This document shows positions 7,313 to 13,134 of a stretch of 16,905 nt of DNA, one piece after another. Location of the stretch: contig URQA01000043.1 of assembly GCA_900549885.1 (NCBI GenBank), positions 1-16,905 on the forward strand, read 5' to 3'. Source of the DNA: an uncultured Eubacteriales bacterium (GTDB lineage Bacteria; Bacillota; Clostridia; Oscillospirales; Oscillospiraceae). The position numbers and the translations under genes are program-made. The notes below the pieces were generated by a model. It was not told the origin of the DNA and did no database searches. It worked only from the letters and a program-made list of their open reading frames with translations. Numbering within the stretch: the first letter of the stretch is position 1; each line of letters starts with the position of its first letter.

Positions 7313-8133
7313 CCATTTTAGGCCATTCTATCCAGGAGCTCTTTCTCTATTTTCTGTTTTACTCCTTCCTGGGCTGGCTCATGGAGACGTGCTATTGTTC
7401 TCTCCATGAGCGCAGGCTGGTGCCCCGGGGCTTTCTGTATGGTCCGATCTGCCCCATCTACGGCTGTGGCGTACTGCTGATGATCCTGTTTTTCACGCCG
7501 CTAAAAGGCAATCTTCTGCTGTTTTATGTGGTAGCTGTCATAGTTATGACCAGCTGGGAATACTTTGTGGCCTGGCTGCTGGAAGTCACCACCCACGTAA
7601 AATATTGGGATTACTCCAACAGCCGCTTCAATCTCAAGGGCAGGGTCTGCCTTTGGGTGGCGCTGGTATGGGGCGTATTGTCCTATGTGGTCATCTTCTG
7701 GATCCATCCTGCTGTGGAGCGGCTATACCTACGTATTCCCCTGTGGCTGGTCAACTCCCTGTGCTGGGTGCTGGGCGCCCTGCTGCTGGCCGACTTGGTG
7801 CTTACCATCCGGCAGCTGGCGCTGGTGTCCCGGCTGATGAAGAGTGTCACTTCCGCAGGGGAAGCGCTCCAGCTCCAGCTGGCTCTAGGCCGGGCGGAGC
7901 TGGCCGACAAGCTGGATGAGCAAGCGGATGAGCTGCGCCGCCTGCGGCGGGAGCAGCTGGCCCGGCTGGAAAAATACACCCGCCGGTTCCGCAAACACTA
8001 TGCGAAGATGACCGTATCTGCCAGCCGATACCGCCCCACTATGGAGGACCTGCGTGCGGCAGGCGCTTTGGCTCTTGAGGAGCTGCAAAAGAAAAAAGAA
8101 CAGCTTCAAGCCGCCCGTAGAAGGAACAAGTAA
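7309..8133 (+). CDS. CmpB-type membrane protein (putative ABC-transporter type IV family, PF06541)
   Basis: A 274-residue membrane protein. The N-terminal 170 residues hold about five hydrophobic segments (roughly 8-27, 43-62, 68-92, 113-133, 143-167) and the conserved family motifs GFLYGPICPIYG at 41-52, a WEYFVAWLLE segment at 83-92 and FNLKGRVCLW at 107-116. The C-terminal 95 residues are charged, cytoplasmic in character and probably coiled coil (ELADKLDEQADELRRLRREQ). Despite the family name, no ATPase partner is adjacent, so transport is unproven. The start overlaps the DUF4364 stop by 4 bases and has GGGGAGGA 7 bases upstream. A strong terminator follows. Confidence 0.85.
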   Translation: MTILGHSIQELFLYFLFYSFLGWLMETCYCSLHERRLVPRGFLYGPICPIYGCGVLLMILFFTPLKGNLLLFYVVAVIVMTSWEYFVAWLLEVTTHVKYWDYSNSRFNLKGRVCLWVALVWGVLSYVVIFWIHPAVERLYLRIPLWLVNSLCWVLGALLLADLVLTIRQLALVSRLMKSVTSAGEALQLQLALGRAELADKLDEQADELRRLRREQLARLEKYTRRFRKHYAKMTVSASRYRPTMEDLRAAGALALEELQKKKEQLQAARRRNK

Positions 8134-8164
8134 GCCAAATAACGGCCGGACTCATCCCTGTAAC

Positions 8165-8202
8165 AAATGACCCATGTGGAACGGTTTCCACATGGGTCAT
8201 TT
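8165..8202. terminator. Bidirectional terminator between converging genes
   Basis: A perfect 17-bp inverted repeat (8165-8181 with 8186-8202) with a 4-base loop and A/T-rich ends on both sides. It begins 31 bases after the CmpB-type gene and ends 1 base before the stop codon of the converging RarD-like gene, so it can serve both. Confidence 0.92.
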
Positions 8203-8203
8203 C

Positions 8204-9085
8204 TTATCTCAATCTCAACTGCCTTGTTTTCTTTCTGGTCTTTCCCACCGTGAAGATCACCAGCCCCACCCAAATCAGGGCGAAGCAGCCCAGCTTGGCG
8301 GCGGAAACCTCCTCCCGGAATACAAAAATGCTCATGAGCAGAGAGGTGGTGGGCCAGATATACTGCAAAATCCCCACCAAGGTCAGCGGCAGGTCGTTAA
8401 TGCCCTTCCCGTACAGCCACAGCGGGAAAGAAGACGCAAATCCCGTCCCGATCAGCAACAGTACCTCCCACCAGTGAATCCCATTGAGGTTGCCCGCAGG
8501 TCCAAAGCTGGACACCGCCAGATAGATGATAGACACAGGCAGCAACAGCGTCATCTCCACTGTCAAGGCCACCGCCGAATCCAGCCCGGCCAGCTTCTTC
8601 AACGCGCCGTTCAGGGAAAAGGTCACCGCCAGTCCTACCGCCACCCAGGGGAAGGTCCCCATACTCACCGTATACATCACGATTCCACCCAGGGCGAAGC
8701 ACACTGCCGCAATGTCCCATTTGGTAAAGCTCTCCCGGAACAGGGTAATGCCAAATAGGAATACGATCAGGGGGCTGATGTAATAGGCCAAGCTGGTATC
8801 CGCCACCATGTCTGAGTTGACCGCCCACGTGTAGAGATACCAGTTTCCCACGATGGTGATACCGGATAATAGGGAGATCAATAAGGCCCGTTTGTTTTGG
8901 AACGCCGCCTTGAGCAGTCCCAGCTTGTGTTCAATAGCGGCAAAACCAATTGTAAAGACAATGGACCAGACCATACGGTGGCCCAGTACATAAACATTGG
9001 ATACTCCTGCAAGGAACTTCCAGTAAACTGGCATAATGCCGAAGATCAGATTGGCAATCACCGCAATAGTGACATTTCGTTTCAT
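8204..9085 (-). CDS. rarD: RarD-like EamA family permease
   Basis: A 293-residue protein with about ten hydrophobic segments, the length and pattern of RarD in the drug/metabolite transporter superfamily. Motifs agreeing with RarD are IMPVYWKFLAGVSNVYVLGHRMVWS in content (residues about 17-41), GNWYLYTWAVN near 100-110, YYISPL near 122-127 and LPLTLVGILQYIWPT near 232-246. RarD was named for a chloramphenicol-sensitivity phenotype, but its natural substrate is not settled. The start codon ATG at 9085 has a weak GGGGGAAG upstream. No convincing promoter was found in the 100 bases upstream. Confidence 0.9.
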   Translation of the reverse strand: MKRNVTIAVIANLIFGIMPVYWKFLAGVSNVYVLGHRMVWSIVFTIGFAAIEHKLGLLKAAFQNKRALLISLLSGITIVGNWYLYTWAVNSDMVADTSLAYYISPLIVFLFGITLFRESFTKWDIAAVCFALGGIVMYTVSMGTFPWVAVGLAVTFSLNGALKKLAGLDSAVALTVEMTLLLPVSIIYLAVSSFGPAGNLNGIHWWEVLLLIGTGFASSFPLWLYGKGINDLPLTLVGILQYIWPTTSLLMSIFVFREEVSAAKLGCFALIWVGLVIFTVGKTRKKTRQLRLR

Positions 9086-9187
9086 ATGTCAGCTTCCCCC
9101 ATATAGATCTTATTCTATCTATATTTTAGCTGGCTAACATAGAAATTGGAAACAGCAGAACAGAGCCATCTCACAACCCATAGGTTG

Positions 9188-9442
9188 TTATTTCTTTCCT
9201 CTTTGTTCTCCACCCTCCACCAAAATAATATCCTCTCCAAATCGTTTCACAGATGACCAAGGAAAGACTATGTCCTCCTCCCGGCCCAACAGCCCAAACC
9301 ACCGCAGGCGGCCTGGGATGACAATGGCCTTCACTGTCCCGCTCTCCATATCCAGCTCCACGTCACCCACAAAACCATACCGGCTGCCATCCACAATATC
9401 AATGACTTCTTTATAGCGTAATTCCGCCAATGTGCACTTCAT
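9188..9442 (-). CDS. YlmC/YmxH family PRC-barrel protein
   Basis: An 84-residue protein with a PRC-barrel-like sequence (GFVGDVELDMESGTVKAIVI around 22-42), similar in length and pattern to YlmC/YmxH sporulation-associated proteins. In Clostridia this family commonly sits next to sigG, as here, and I used that as support. The frame is open to 9487, but the ATG at 9442 gives the family length, starts MKCTLAELRYKEV and has a GCGAGGG a few bases upstream. It lies 129 bases after sigG with a hairpin in between. Molecular function is unknown. Confidence 0.85.
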   Translation of the reverse strand: MKCTLAELRYKEVIDIVDGSRYGFVGDVELDMESGTVKAIVIPGRLRWFGLLGREEDIVFPWSSVKRFGEDIILVEGGEQRGKK

Positions 9443-9536
9443 CCCAACCCTCGCCTTTCCCCGCACGCCTTGTTGTACCTTTGTCAACAGGATATGCAGT
9501 CAGATGCACGTCCTATGCGCCATTCCAAACGCGGAA

Positions 9537-9563
9537 GGACAGGGGCACCCTTGGCCCCTGTCC
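9537..9563 (-). terminator. Stem-loop after sigG, probable terminator
   Basis: A 10-bp perfect stem (9537-9546 with 9554-9563) with a 7-base loop, starting 8 bases beyond the sigG stop. The following T run is poor (TTCC), so termination may be partial and allow some read-through into the YlmC-like gene. Confidence 0.6.
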
Positions 9564-9571
9564 CCTTTGGC

Positions 9572-10342
9572 TCACAGGTCTTTTCGAATTTGATTGATCG
9601 CATTTTTCTCCAGCCGGGACACCTGTGCCTGGGAAATGCCCACCTCGGCGGACACCTCCATCTGCGTCTTACCCTGAAAAAAACGCATGGCCAGAATCTT
9701 TCGCTCCCGCTCCCCCAGGCGGGAGATGGCCTCCTTCAAGGCAATTCGCTCCAGCCAGCTGTCATCGGTGTTCTTTGCGTCCCGCACCTGGTCCATGACG
9801 CACAGCGCATCCCCCCCGTCAGAGTATACCGGATCGAAGAGAGAGACGGGATCCATGATGGCGTCCAGCGCCGTCACCACGTCCTCTCGGCGCAGGCCCA
9901 GGATCTTGGAGATCTCATCGATGGTAGGCTCCTTCTGGTGCTCCGACAGATACTGTTCCTTGGCCTGGAGCACTTTATAAGCGGTATCCCGCATAGACCG
10001 GGAGACCCGCAGGGCGCTGTTGTCCCGGAGATAGCGCCGGATCTCCCCTACGATCATGGGCACGCCATAAGTGGAAAAGCGCACATCCAAGTCGATGTTA
10101 AAGTTGTCTACTGCCTTGATAAGCCCAATGCATCCTACCTGAAACAAATCATCTACGTTTTCCCCCCGGCCGGCGAATTTCTGGATGACGGACAGCACCA
10201 GCCGCAGGTTTCCTGAGATCAGCTCCTCTCTGGCCTTCTGGTCGCCGGCTTTGGTCCGGCGCAGAAGCTCCATAGTCTCCTCGTTTTTCAGCACCTTCAA
10301 TTTCGAGGTGTTCACCCCGCAGATCTCTACCTTTCCCTGCAC
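9572..10342 (-). CDS. sigG: RNA polymerase sporulation sigma factor SigG
   Basis: The late forespore sigma factor, 256 residues, close to the B. subtilis protein in length and sequence. It starts with the near-invariant VEICGV(N/D)TSKL, followed by region 2 (NLRLVLSVIQKFAGRGENVDDLFQVG content around 46-71, then RFSTYGVPMIVGEIRRYLRD) and ends with a region 4.2 helix-turn-helix, FFQGKTQMEVSAEVGISQAQ. The start is GTG at 10342: an in-frame TAA lies just upstream, and AGGGGGG sits 8 bases before it. Upstream is a forespore-type promoter. No spoIIGA or sigE gene lies directly upstream; a tRNA gene is there instead. Confidence 0.97.
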   Translation of the reverse strand: MQGKVEICGVNTSKLKVLKNEETMELLRRTKAGDQKAREELISGNLRLVLSVIQKFAGRGENVDDLFQVGCIGLIKAVDNFNIDLDVRFSTYGVPMIVGEIRRYLRDNSALRVSRSMRDTAYKVLQAKEQYLSEHQKEPTIDEISKILGLRREDVVTALDAIMDPVSLFDPVYSDGGDALCVMDQVRDAKNTDDSWLERIALKEAISRLGERERKILAMRFFQGKTQMEVSAEVGISQAQVSRLEKNAINQIRKDL

Positions 10343-10374
10343 GGGCGCATCCCCCCTGCCTTAGATTTCAAAGG

Positions 10375-10404
10375 CAGTTTGTCCTCCGGTCCAGGAGAAT
10401 ATAC
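10375..10404 (-). promoter_or_regulatory. SigF/SigG-type promoter of sigG
   Basis: Minus strand: GTATA (10404-10400), 15-base spacer, GGACAAACTG (10384-10375). This fits the forespore SigF consensus (GYATA with GGNNANANTR-type -10). Transcription would start near 10368, about 26 bases before the GTG start. It matches the known dependence of sigG on SigF in B. subtilis. Confidence 0.75.
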
Positions 10405-10416
10405 GAGGGGAAAACA

Positions 10417-10487
10417 GGAGCTTTTGTCGCCGCAGGAAGGGACCGTTTTCGCCCTCCCCATCCCCCTGAAAGGGACTTTTTTCGCCC
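10417..10487. repeat. Three degenerate repeats upstream of the sigG promoter
   Basis: On the plus strand three related units ending in TTTTnCGCC occur: AGGAGCTTTTGTCGCC (10417-10431), AAGGGACCGTTTTCGCCC (10437-10454) and AAGGGACTTTTTTCGCCC (10470-10487). Their CGCC cores start at 10428, 10450 and 10483, so the spacing is 22 and 33 bases. Function is unknown. Confidence 0.5.
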
Positions 10488-10621
10488 TGCAAAAGGGCTA
10501 CGGTGGTCTGAACCGACACTACCCTTTTCGCGGCAGACAGGCCACAGATTTGGCCGGACTTGACCCAAACAGGAGCAAAATAGCGAGGGCCTGGCAGGAG
10601 GCCCGATCTTTCGCCAGAAAT
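10488..10621. other. Non-coding stretch between the sigG upstream repeats and the tRNA terminator
   Basis: No gene is supported here. The stretch contains a small hairpin (GGGCCT 10587-10592 with AGGCCC 10599-10604) and two looser matches to the upstream repeat core (near 10525 and 10609). Longer open frames cross it but run through the tRNA gene and terminator, so they are not credible. Confidence 0.5.
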
Positions 10622-10661
10622 AAAAAAGGACTCCAGCCCTTGATATCCAAGGACTGGAGCC
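10622..10661 (-). terminator. Intrinsic terminator of the tRNA-Gln gene
   Basis: Minus strand: a stem of about 14 bp (10629-10642 with 10648-10661) with two G-U pairs, a 5-base loop and a TTTTTT run at 10627-10622. It begins 11 bases after the tRNA CCA end. Confidence 0.92.
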
Positions 10662-10672
10662 ACTTTTACAGT

Positions 10673-10746
10673 TGGCAGCGGATGAAGGATTCGAACCCTC
10701 ACGAACAGAGTCAGAGTCTGGTGTGCTACCATTACACTAATCCGCT
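10673..10746 (-). tRNA. tRNA-Gln (anticodon CTG)
   Basis: A 74-base gene with encoded CCA. It folds into acceptor stem AGCGGAT/ATCCGCT, D stem GTGT/GCAC with loop AATGGTA, anticodon stem CCAGA/TCTGT with loop CTCTGAC, and T stem GAGGG/CCTTC with loop TTCGAAT. Positions 34-36 are CTG, which reads the CAG codon. The outermost anticodon-stem pair (C27-U43) is a mismatch. It has its own promoter and terminator, so it is transcribed alone. Confidence 0.96.
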
Positions 10747-10777
10747 AGATGTGCCCGCTATTGCAGGCGCAGGTATT

Positions 10778-10805
10778 ATTATAGCAAAAGAAATCCATTT
10801 GTCAA
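10778..10805 (-). promoter_or_regulatory. Strong promoter of the tRNA-Gln gene
   Basis: Minus strand: perfect TTGACA (10805-10800), 16-base spacer, perfect TATAAT (10783-10778) with an extended -10 TG. An A/T-rich near-palindrome (10808-10824) lies directly upstream and could act as an UP element. Confidence 0.88.
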
Positions 10806-10874
10806 CAGGAAATTTTAATTTTCCTCTCACTTTTTCATTTTAGGAAATCTCGTCCCTCTTTTCTATCGAATACG

Positions 10875-10905
10875 CACAGGGGAGCGGTATTCCCGCTCCC
10901 CTGTG
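10875..10905 (-). terminator. Stem-loop after the larger SleB-like gene
   Basis: A perfect 13-bp GC-rich stem (10875-10887 with 10893-10905) with a 5-base loop, 11 bases after the gene's stop. The T run after it is weak, but position and stem strength support a terminator. Confidence 0.7.
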
Positions 10906-10916
10906 ATTCTGCGTTC

Positions 10917-12008
10917 TCACGCATAAAAGGCGTGCCCACCGATGGTAGTGATATAGGGCCGGTTCTTAGATGCGTAGCATACCAAGCCCGCCCGATTGAA
11001 GAACAGGGCATCCTCCAGCACCACAGCGCCATCCAGTACCAGTTTGGCAGCAATGACGCTGGCCTCGTTGGGATCCCGGTAGATGGATCCGCTGGAAGCA
11101 GGGCTAAACTGATTCTTCTGGAAGATGACATCATAGATCGTGTCTGGGAAACGGCTATCCTTCACCCGATTGAGCACCACGTTGCCTACAGCGATCTTGC
11201 CATTCAGGACCTGGTTTCCGCTCTCACAGTAGATGATGCGGGACAGCCAATAGAGCGAATCGGAGTTATAGTAGGTATCCCCGTCCTCCAAATAGCCAAT
11301 CTCCTCGCTGCTAGTGAGATAAACCAGGCCAGTCTGGGCATCATACATCGTAGTCATATTCATGGCCTTGGCCAGCACTCGCACGGGAACAGCTACTGCG
11401 CCGTCCAAAGTAATGACTCCATCTTCCACATAGAGATAACGGCCATTGGCTACCACGTACTGCTCTCCAGCCATAGCTGACAGCGTAAGGGTATCCACCA
11501 CCTCGACTACCGCCTCCGGCGTAGGTTCGGCCTCAGCATCACTCTCCGTCTGAATCTCATTCTCAAGGGGGCTGGCCAGCAGCTTCGCGCCCATCTCCAG
11601 CGCACGGAAGGTAGTTAGGACATCTCCTGTCTGTGCTTCCTCTCCCTGCAGGGTCTCAGGCACGTCTATCTGCCCGTCCAAGCCAGGCGCCTCCTCCGGA
11701 GTGGATTCTTCTACCACAACAGCTTGCGCTGTTACAGCCGCCGCCCCGGAGTTTTCTTCCACGATGGCGCTGCTGTCAATCAGCGGCAGCATAGAGGACA
11801 GAGTCACGTAATACGTGCCGTTGATACTCTCGGCCACAACACCATAAAGGGGCTCGCCGTCCAGGTAGAACTGCGCCGTCTGCTCAGTCTGCTCCTGTGT
11901 CTCCTGCAAAATGCCGGTGACTTCCCCGGTTTCGCTGGCAAAAGCCACCGTCGCCGCAGAGAGGGTCAGACCGAAGGCCAGCATCACACTGGCGATACGA
12001 ATCTTCAT
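10917..12008 (-). CDS. Secreted SleB-like cell wall hydrolase with an acidic insertion
   Basis: A 363-residue exported protein. Residues 1-24 are a signal peptide ending AFA. Two copper-amine-oxidase-N-like stalk segments follow (about 46-80 and 172-233), interrupted by an acidic, Glu/Pro/Ala-rich insertion (about 82-170). The C-terminal catalytic domain (about 252-363) belongs to the Hydrolase_2 (SleB/CwlJ) family, which cleaves peptidoglycan or spore cortex: LYWLSRIIYCES, then IAVGNVVLNRVKDSRFPDTIYDVIF. Glu262 aligns with the catalytic Glu. The usual RGE after it is replaced by GNQ. The ATG at 12008 has AAGGAG 7 bases upstream. Whether it acts on spore cortex or vegetative wall cannot be told; possible WalR sites upstream favour the vegetative wall. 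Confidence 0.88.
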   Translation of the reverse strand: MKIRIASVMLAFGLTLSAATVAFASETGEVTGILQETQEQTEQTAQFYLDGEPLYGVVAESINGTYYVTLSSMLPLIDSSAIVEENSGAAAVTAQAVVVEESTPEEAPGLDGQIDVPETLQGEEAQTGDVLTTFRALEMGAKLLASPLENEIQTESDAEAEPTPEAVVEVVDTLTLSAMAGEQYVVANGRYLYVEDGVITLDGAVAVPVRVLAKAMNMTTMYDAQTGLVYLTSSEEIGYLEDGDTYYNSDSLYWLSRIIYCESGNQVLNGKIAVGNVVLNRVKDSRFPDTIYDVIFQKNQFSPASSGSIYRDPNEASVIAAKLVLDGAVVLEDALFFNRAGLVCYASKNRPYITTIGGHAFYA

Positions 12009-12030
12009 TGAATCTCTCCTTGTTGCAATT

Positions 12031-12058
12031 TGTTATCAAATTGTAACCGTATTGTAAC
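12031..12058. promoter_or_regulatory. WalR-like box array (TGTWAH direct repeats)
   Basis: On the plus strand TGTTAT (12031-12036), TGTAAC (12042-12047) and TGTAAC (12053-12058) are each separated by 5 bases. All three match TGTWAH, the half-site of the WalR consensus TGTWAH-N5-TGTWAH. Degenerate copies at the same 11-bp phase are TTAAAC (12064-12069) and TGCAAG (12075-12080). The array covers the predicted -10 and start region, a position expected for repression if the promoter is placed correctly. Confidence 0.55.
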
Positions 12059-12079
12059 CGATTTTAAACCATTTTGCAA
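12051..12079 (-). promoter_or_regulatory. Promoter of the larger SleB-like gene
   Basis: Minus strand: TTGCAA (12079-12074), 17-base spacer, TACAAT (12056-12051). A second TACAAT at 12045-12040, created by the direct repeat, is an alternative -10, but its -35 would be poorer (TTTAAA). Confidence 0.55.
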
Positions 12080-12094
12080 GAACTTTTCCTCGTC

Positions 12095-12132
12095 AAAATA
12101 ACCGAACCCTCCGCACAGGAGGGTTCGGTTAT
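12095..12132 (-). terminator. Intrinsic terminator after the smaller SleB-like gene
   Basis: A perfect 15-bp stem (12098-12112 with 12118-12132) with a 5-base loop, followed on the minus strand by TTT. It lies 17 bases after the stop codon and separates the two paralogous hydrolase genes. Confidence 0.88.
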
Positions 12133-12149
12133 CAGCAGACTACCTAATT

Positions 12150-12950
12150 TTAGCGATAAAACCAGTGAACTCCGATGGTTGTTACATAGGTTCGGTTCTC
12201 ATGGATCCAGTGATTTGAGGTCAAATGAGGGGCGTAAAAATACAGGCTATCCCCCGCCGCCCGTGCACCTTGCAAGCACAACTGTGCGGCCATGACACTC
12301 TCCTGGGTGGGCTCGTTGTACACGGTCCCGTTGCGGACAGGCTCAAACTGACCTCCCCAGCGGTCGTCAAAAATCACCCCGTAGATCGTGTCAGGAAACA
12401 TGCTGTCCGCCACCCGGTTAAGTACCACCGTACCAACGGCGATCTTCCCCAGCAGAGGCTCACCCCGGCTCTCTGCAGAGATGATACGGGACAGCCAATA
12501 CAGGTCCTCCTGGTCATAGGTGGGCTCCTCCGGGATTCCGTCCCCGCTGGTAAGCAGTACCGTGCTGGTCTGGCCCACCCAATCCACCTTACCGCCCATC
12601 GCAGAGGCAAATGGCCGGATCGCGACCATGGTAGAGCCATTGACCGCCTTCACGCCATTGGCCATATATATGTAGCGGCCATTGACTTGAATGTACTCAT
12701 CCCCCGGCCGGGCGGTCAGAGTAAGCTTGTCAGTGGTCACCCACGCCTTTCCGTCCTTCCAATCCACCTGGGCAGTCGGGTCCAGCATAGTAGCCACAGA
12801 GCGCAGGGAGACATAGGTTGTGTTCTGGATGGCGGTTGTCTTGGCCTCTGCAGTCCGGTCCCGGCCATCCACCGACAAGGTCAGTGCAGAGGCAGGCAGG
12901 ACCAAGGACAAGGTGACCAGCCCAGCCATCAAAAAGGTTCTCAGTTTCAT
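12150..12950 (-). CDS. Secreted SleB-like cell wall hydrolase with stalk domain
   Basis: A 266-residue exported protein: signal peptide 1-22 (ending ASA), a copper-amine-oxidase-N-like stalk region of two units (about 24-75 and 76-136), then a Hydrolase_2 (SleB/CwlJ) domain (about 150-266). The catalytic region reads LYWLSRIISAESRGEP with Glu160 the likely catalytic residue, followed by IAVGTVVLNRVADSMFPDTIYGVIF. It is a clear paralogue of the neighbouring 10917-12008 product but keeps the canonical RGE and lacks the acidic insertion. The ATG at 12950 has AAAGGAG 7 bases upstream. It has its own promoter and terminator. Peptidoglycan cleavage is likely; cortex versus vegetative wall is open. 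Confidence 0.92.
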   Translation of the reverse strand: MKLRTFLMAGLVTLSLVLPASALTLSVDGRDRTAEAKTTAIQNTTYVSLRSVATMLDPTAQVDWKDGKAWVTTDKLTLTARPGDEYIQVNGRYIYMANGVKAVNGSTMVAIRPFASAMGGKVDWVGQTSTVLLTSGDGIPEEPTYDQEDLYWLSRIISAESRGEPLLGKIAVGTVVLNRVADSMFPDTIYGVIFDDRWGGQFEPVRNGTVYNEPTQESVMAAQLCLQGARAAGDSLYFYAPHLTSNHWIHENRTYVTTIGVHWFYR

Positions 12951-12992
12951 TTGTTTCTCCTTTGGTTACAAATTTAGACCTTCCGTCTCCAA

Positions 12993-13021
12993 ATTGTAAC
13001 TGGTCCCTGGTGGATAGACAA
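12993..13021 (-). promoter_or_regulatory. Promoter of the smaller SleB-like gene
   Basis: Minus strand: TTGTCT (13021-13016), 17-base spacer, TACAAT (12998-12993). The -10 is embedded in GTTACAATTTG, the same 11 bases found upstream of the paralogue, and an inverted copy (GTTACA at 12965-12970 on the plus strand) lies just downstream. Confidence 0.5.
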
Positions 13022-13073
13022 TGCAAAATAATTTCCATGGAAGGTGAGAAATTTTCTTCCACTTTTTAAGCGC

Positions 13074-13123
13074 AAAAAGCCCTCCGGGCAGGCCGCTTTC
13101 GTCAGCGCTCTGCCTGGAGGGCT
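13074..13123 (-). terminator. Intrinsic terminator after the S41 protease gene
   Basis: Arms 13078-13092 and 13109-13123 form a long stem with one mismatch (AGCCCTCC with GGAGGGCT at its base) and a TTTTT run on the minus strand. The plus strand also shows a T-rich tail, so it could work in both directions. Confidence 0.85.
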
Positions 13124-13134
13124 TCTTTTTCCGG

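Noticed and set aside
9173..9188. Inverted repeat ACAACC/GGTTGT at the end of the YlmC-like gene as a terminator.
   Set aside because: Only 6 bp and not followed by a T run on the minus strand; too weak to call.
10356..10377. Hairpin (CTGCCTT with AAGGCAG) next to the sigG Shine-Dalgarno, resembling reported leader structure that dampens sigG translation in B. subtilis.
   Set aside because: Its left arm overlaps the -10 element and lies upstream of the predicted start near 10368, so it would not be present in the main transcript. It could form only in read-through RNA.
10361..10843. Open frames on both strands across the sigG upstream region.
   Set aside because: They run through the tRNA gene, its terminator and the sigG promoter, and their translations show no domain or plausible composition.
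12031..12080. The repeat array as a CRISPR or iteron-type origin.
   Set aside because: Units are 6 bp with 5-bp gaps and lie in a promoter; there is no spacer structure, rep gene or cas gene.
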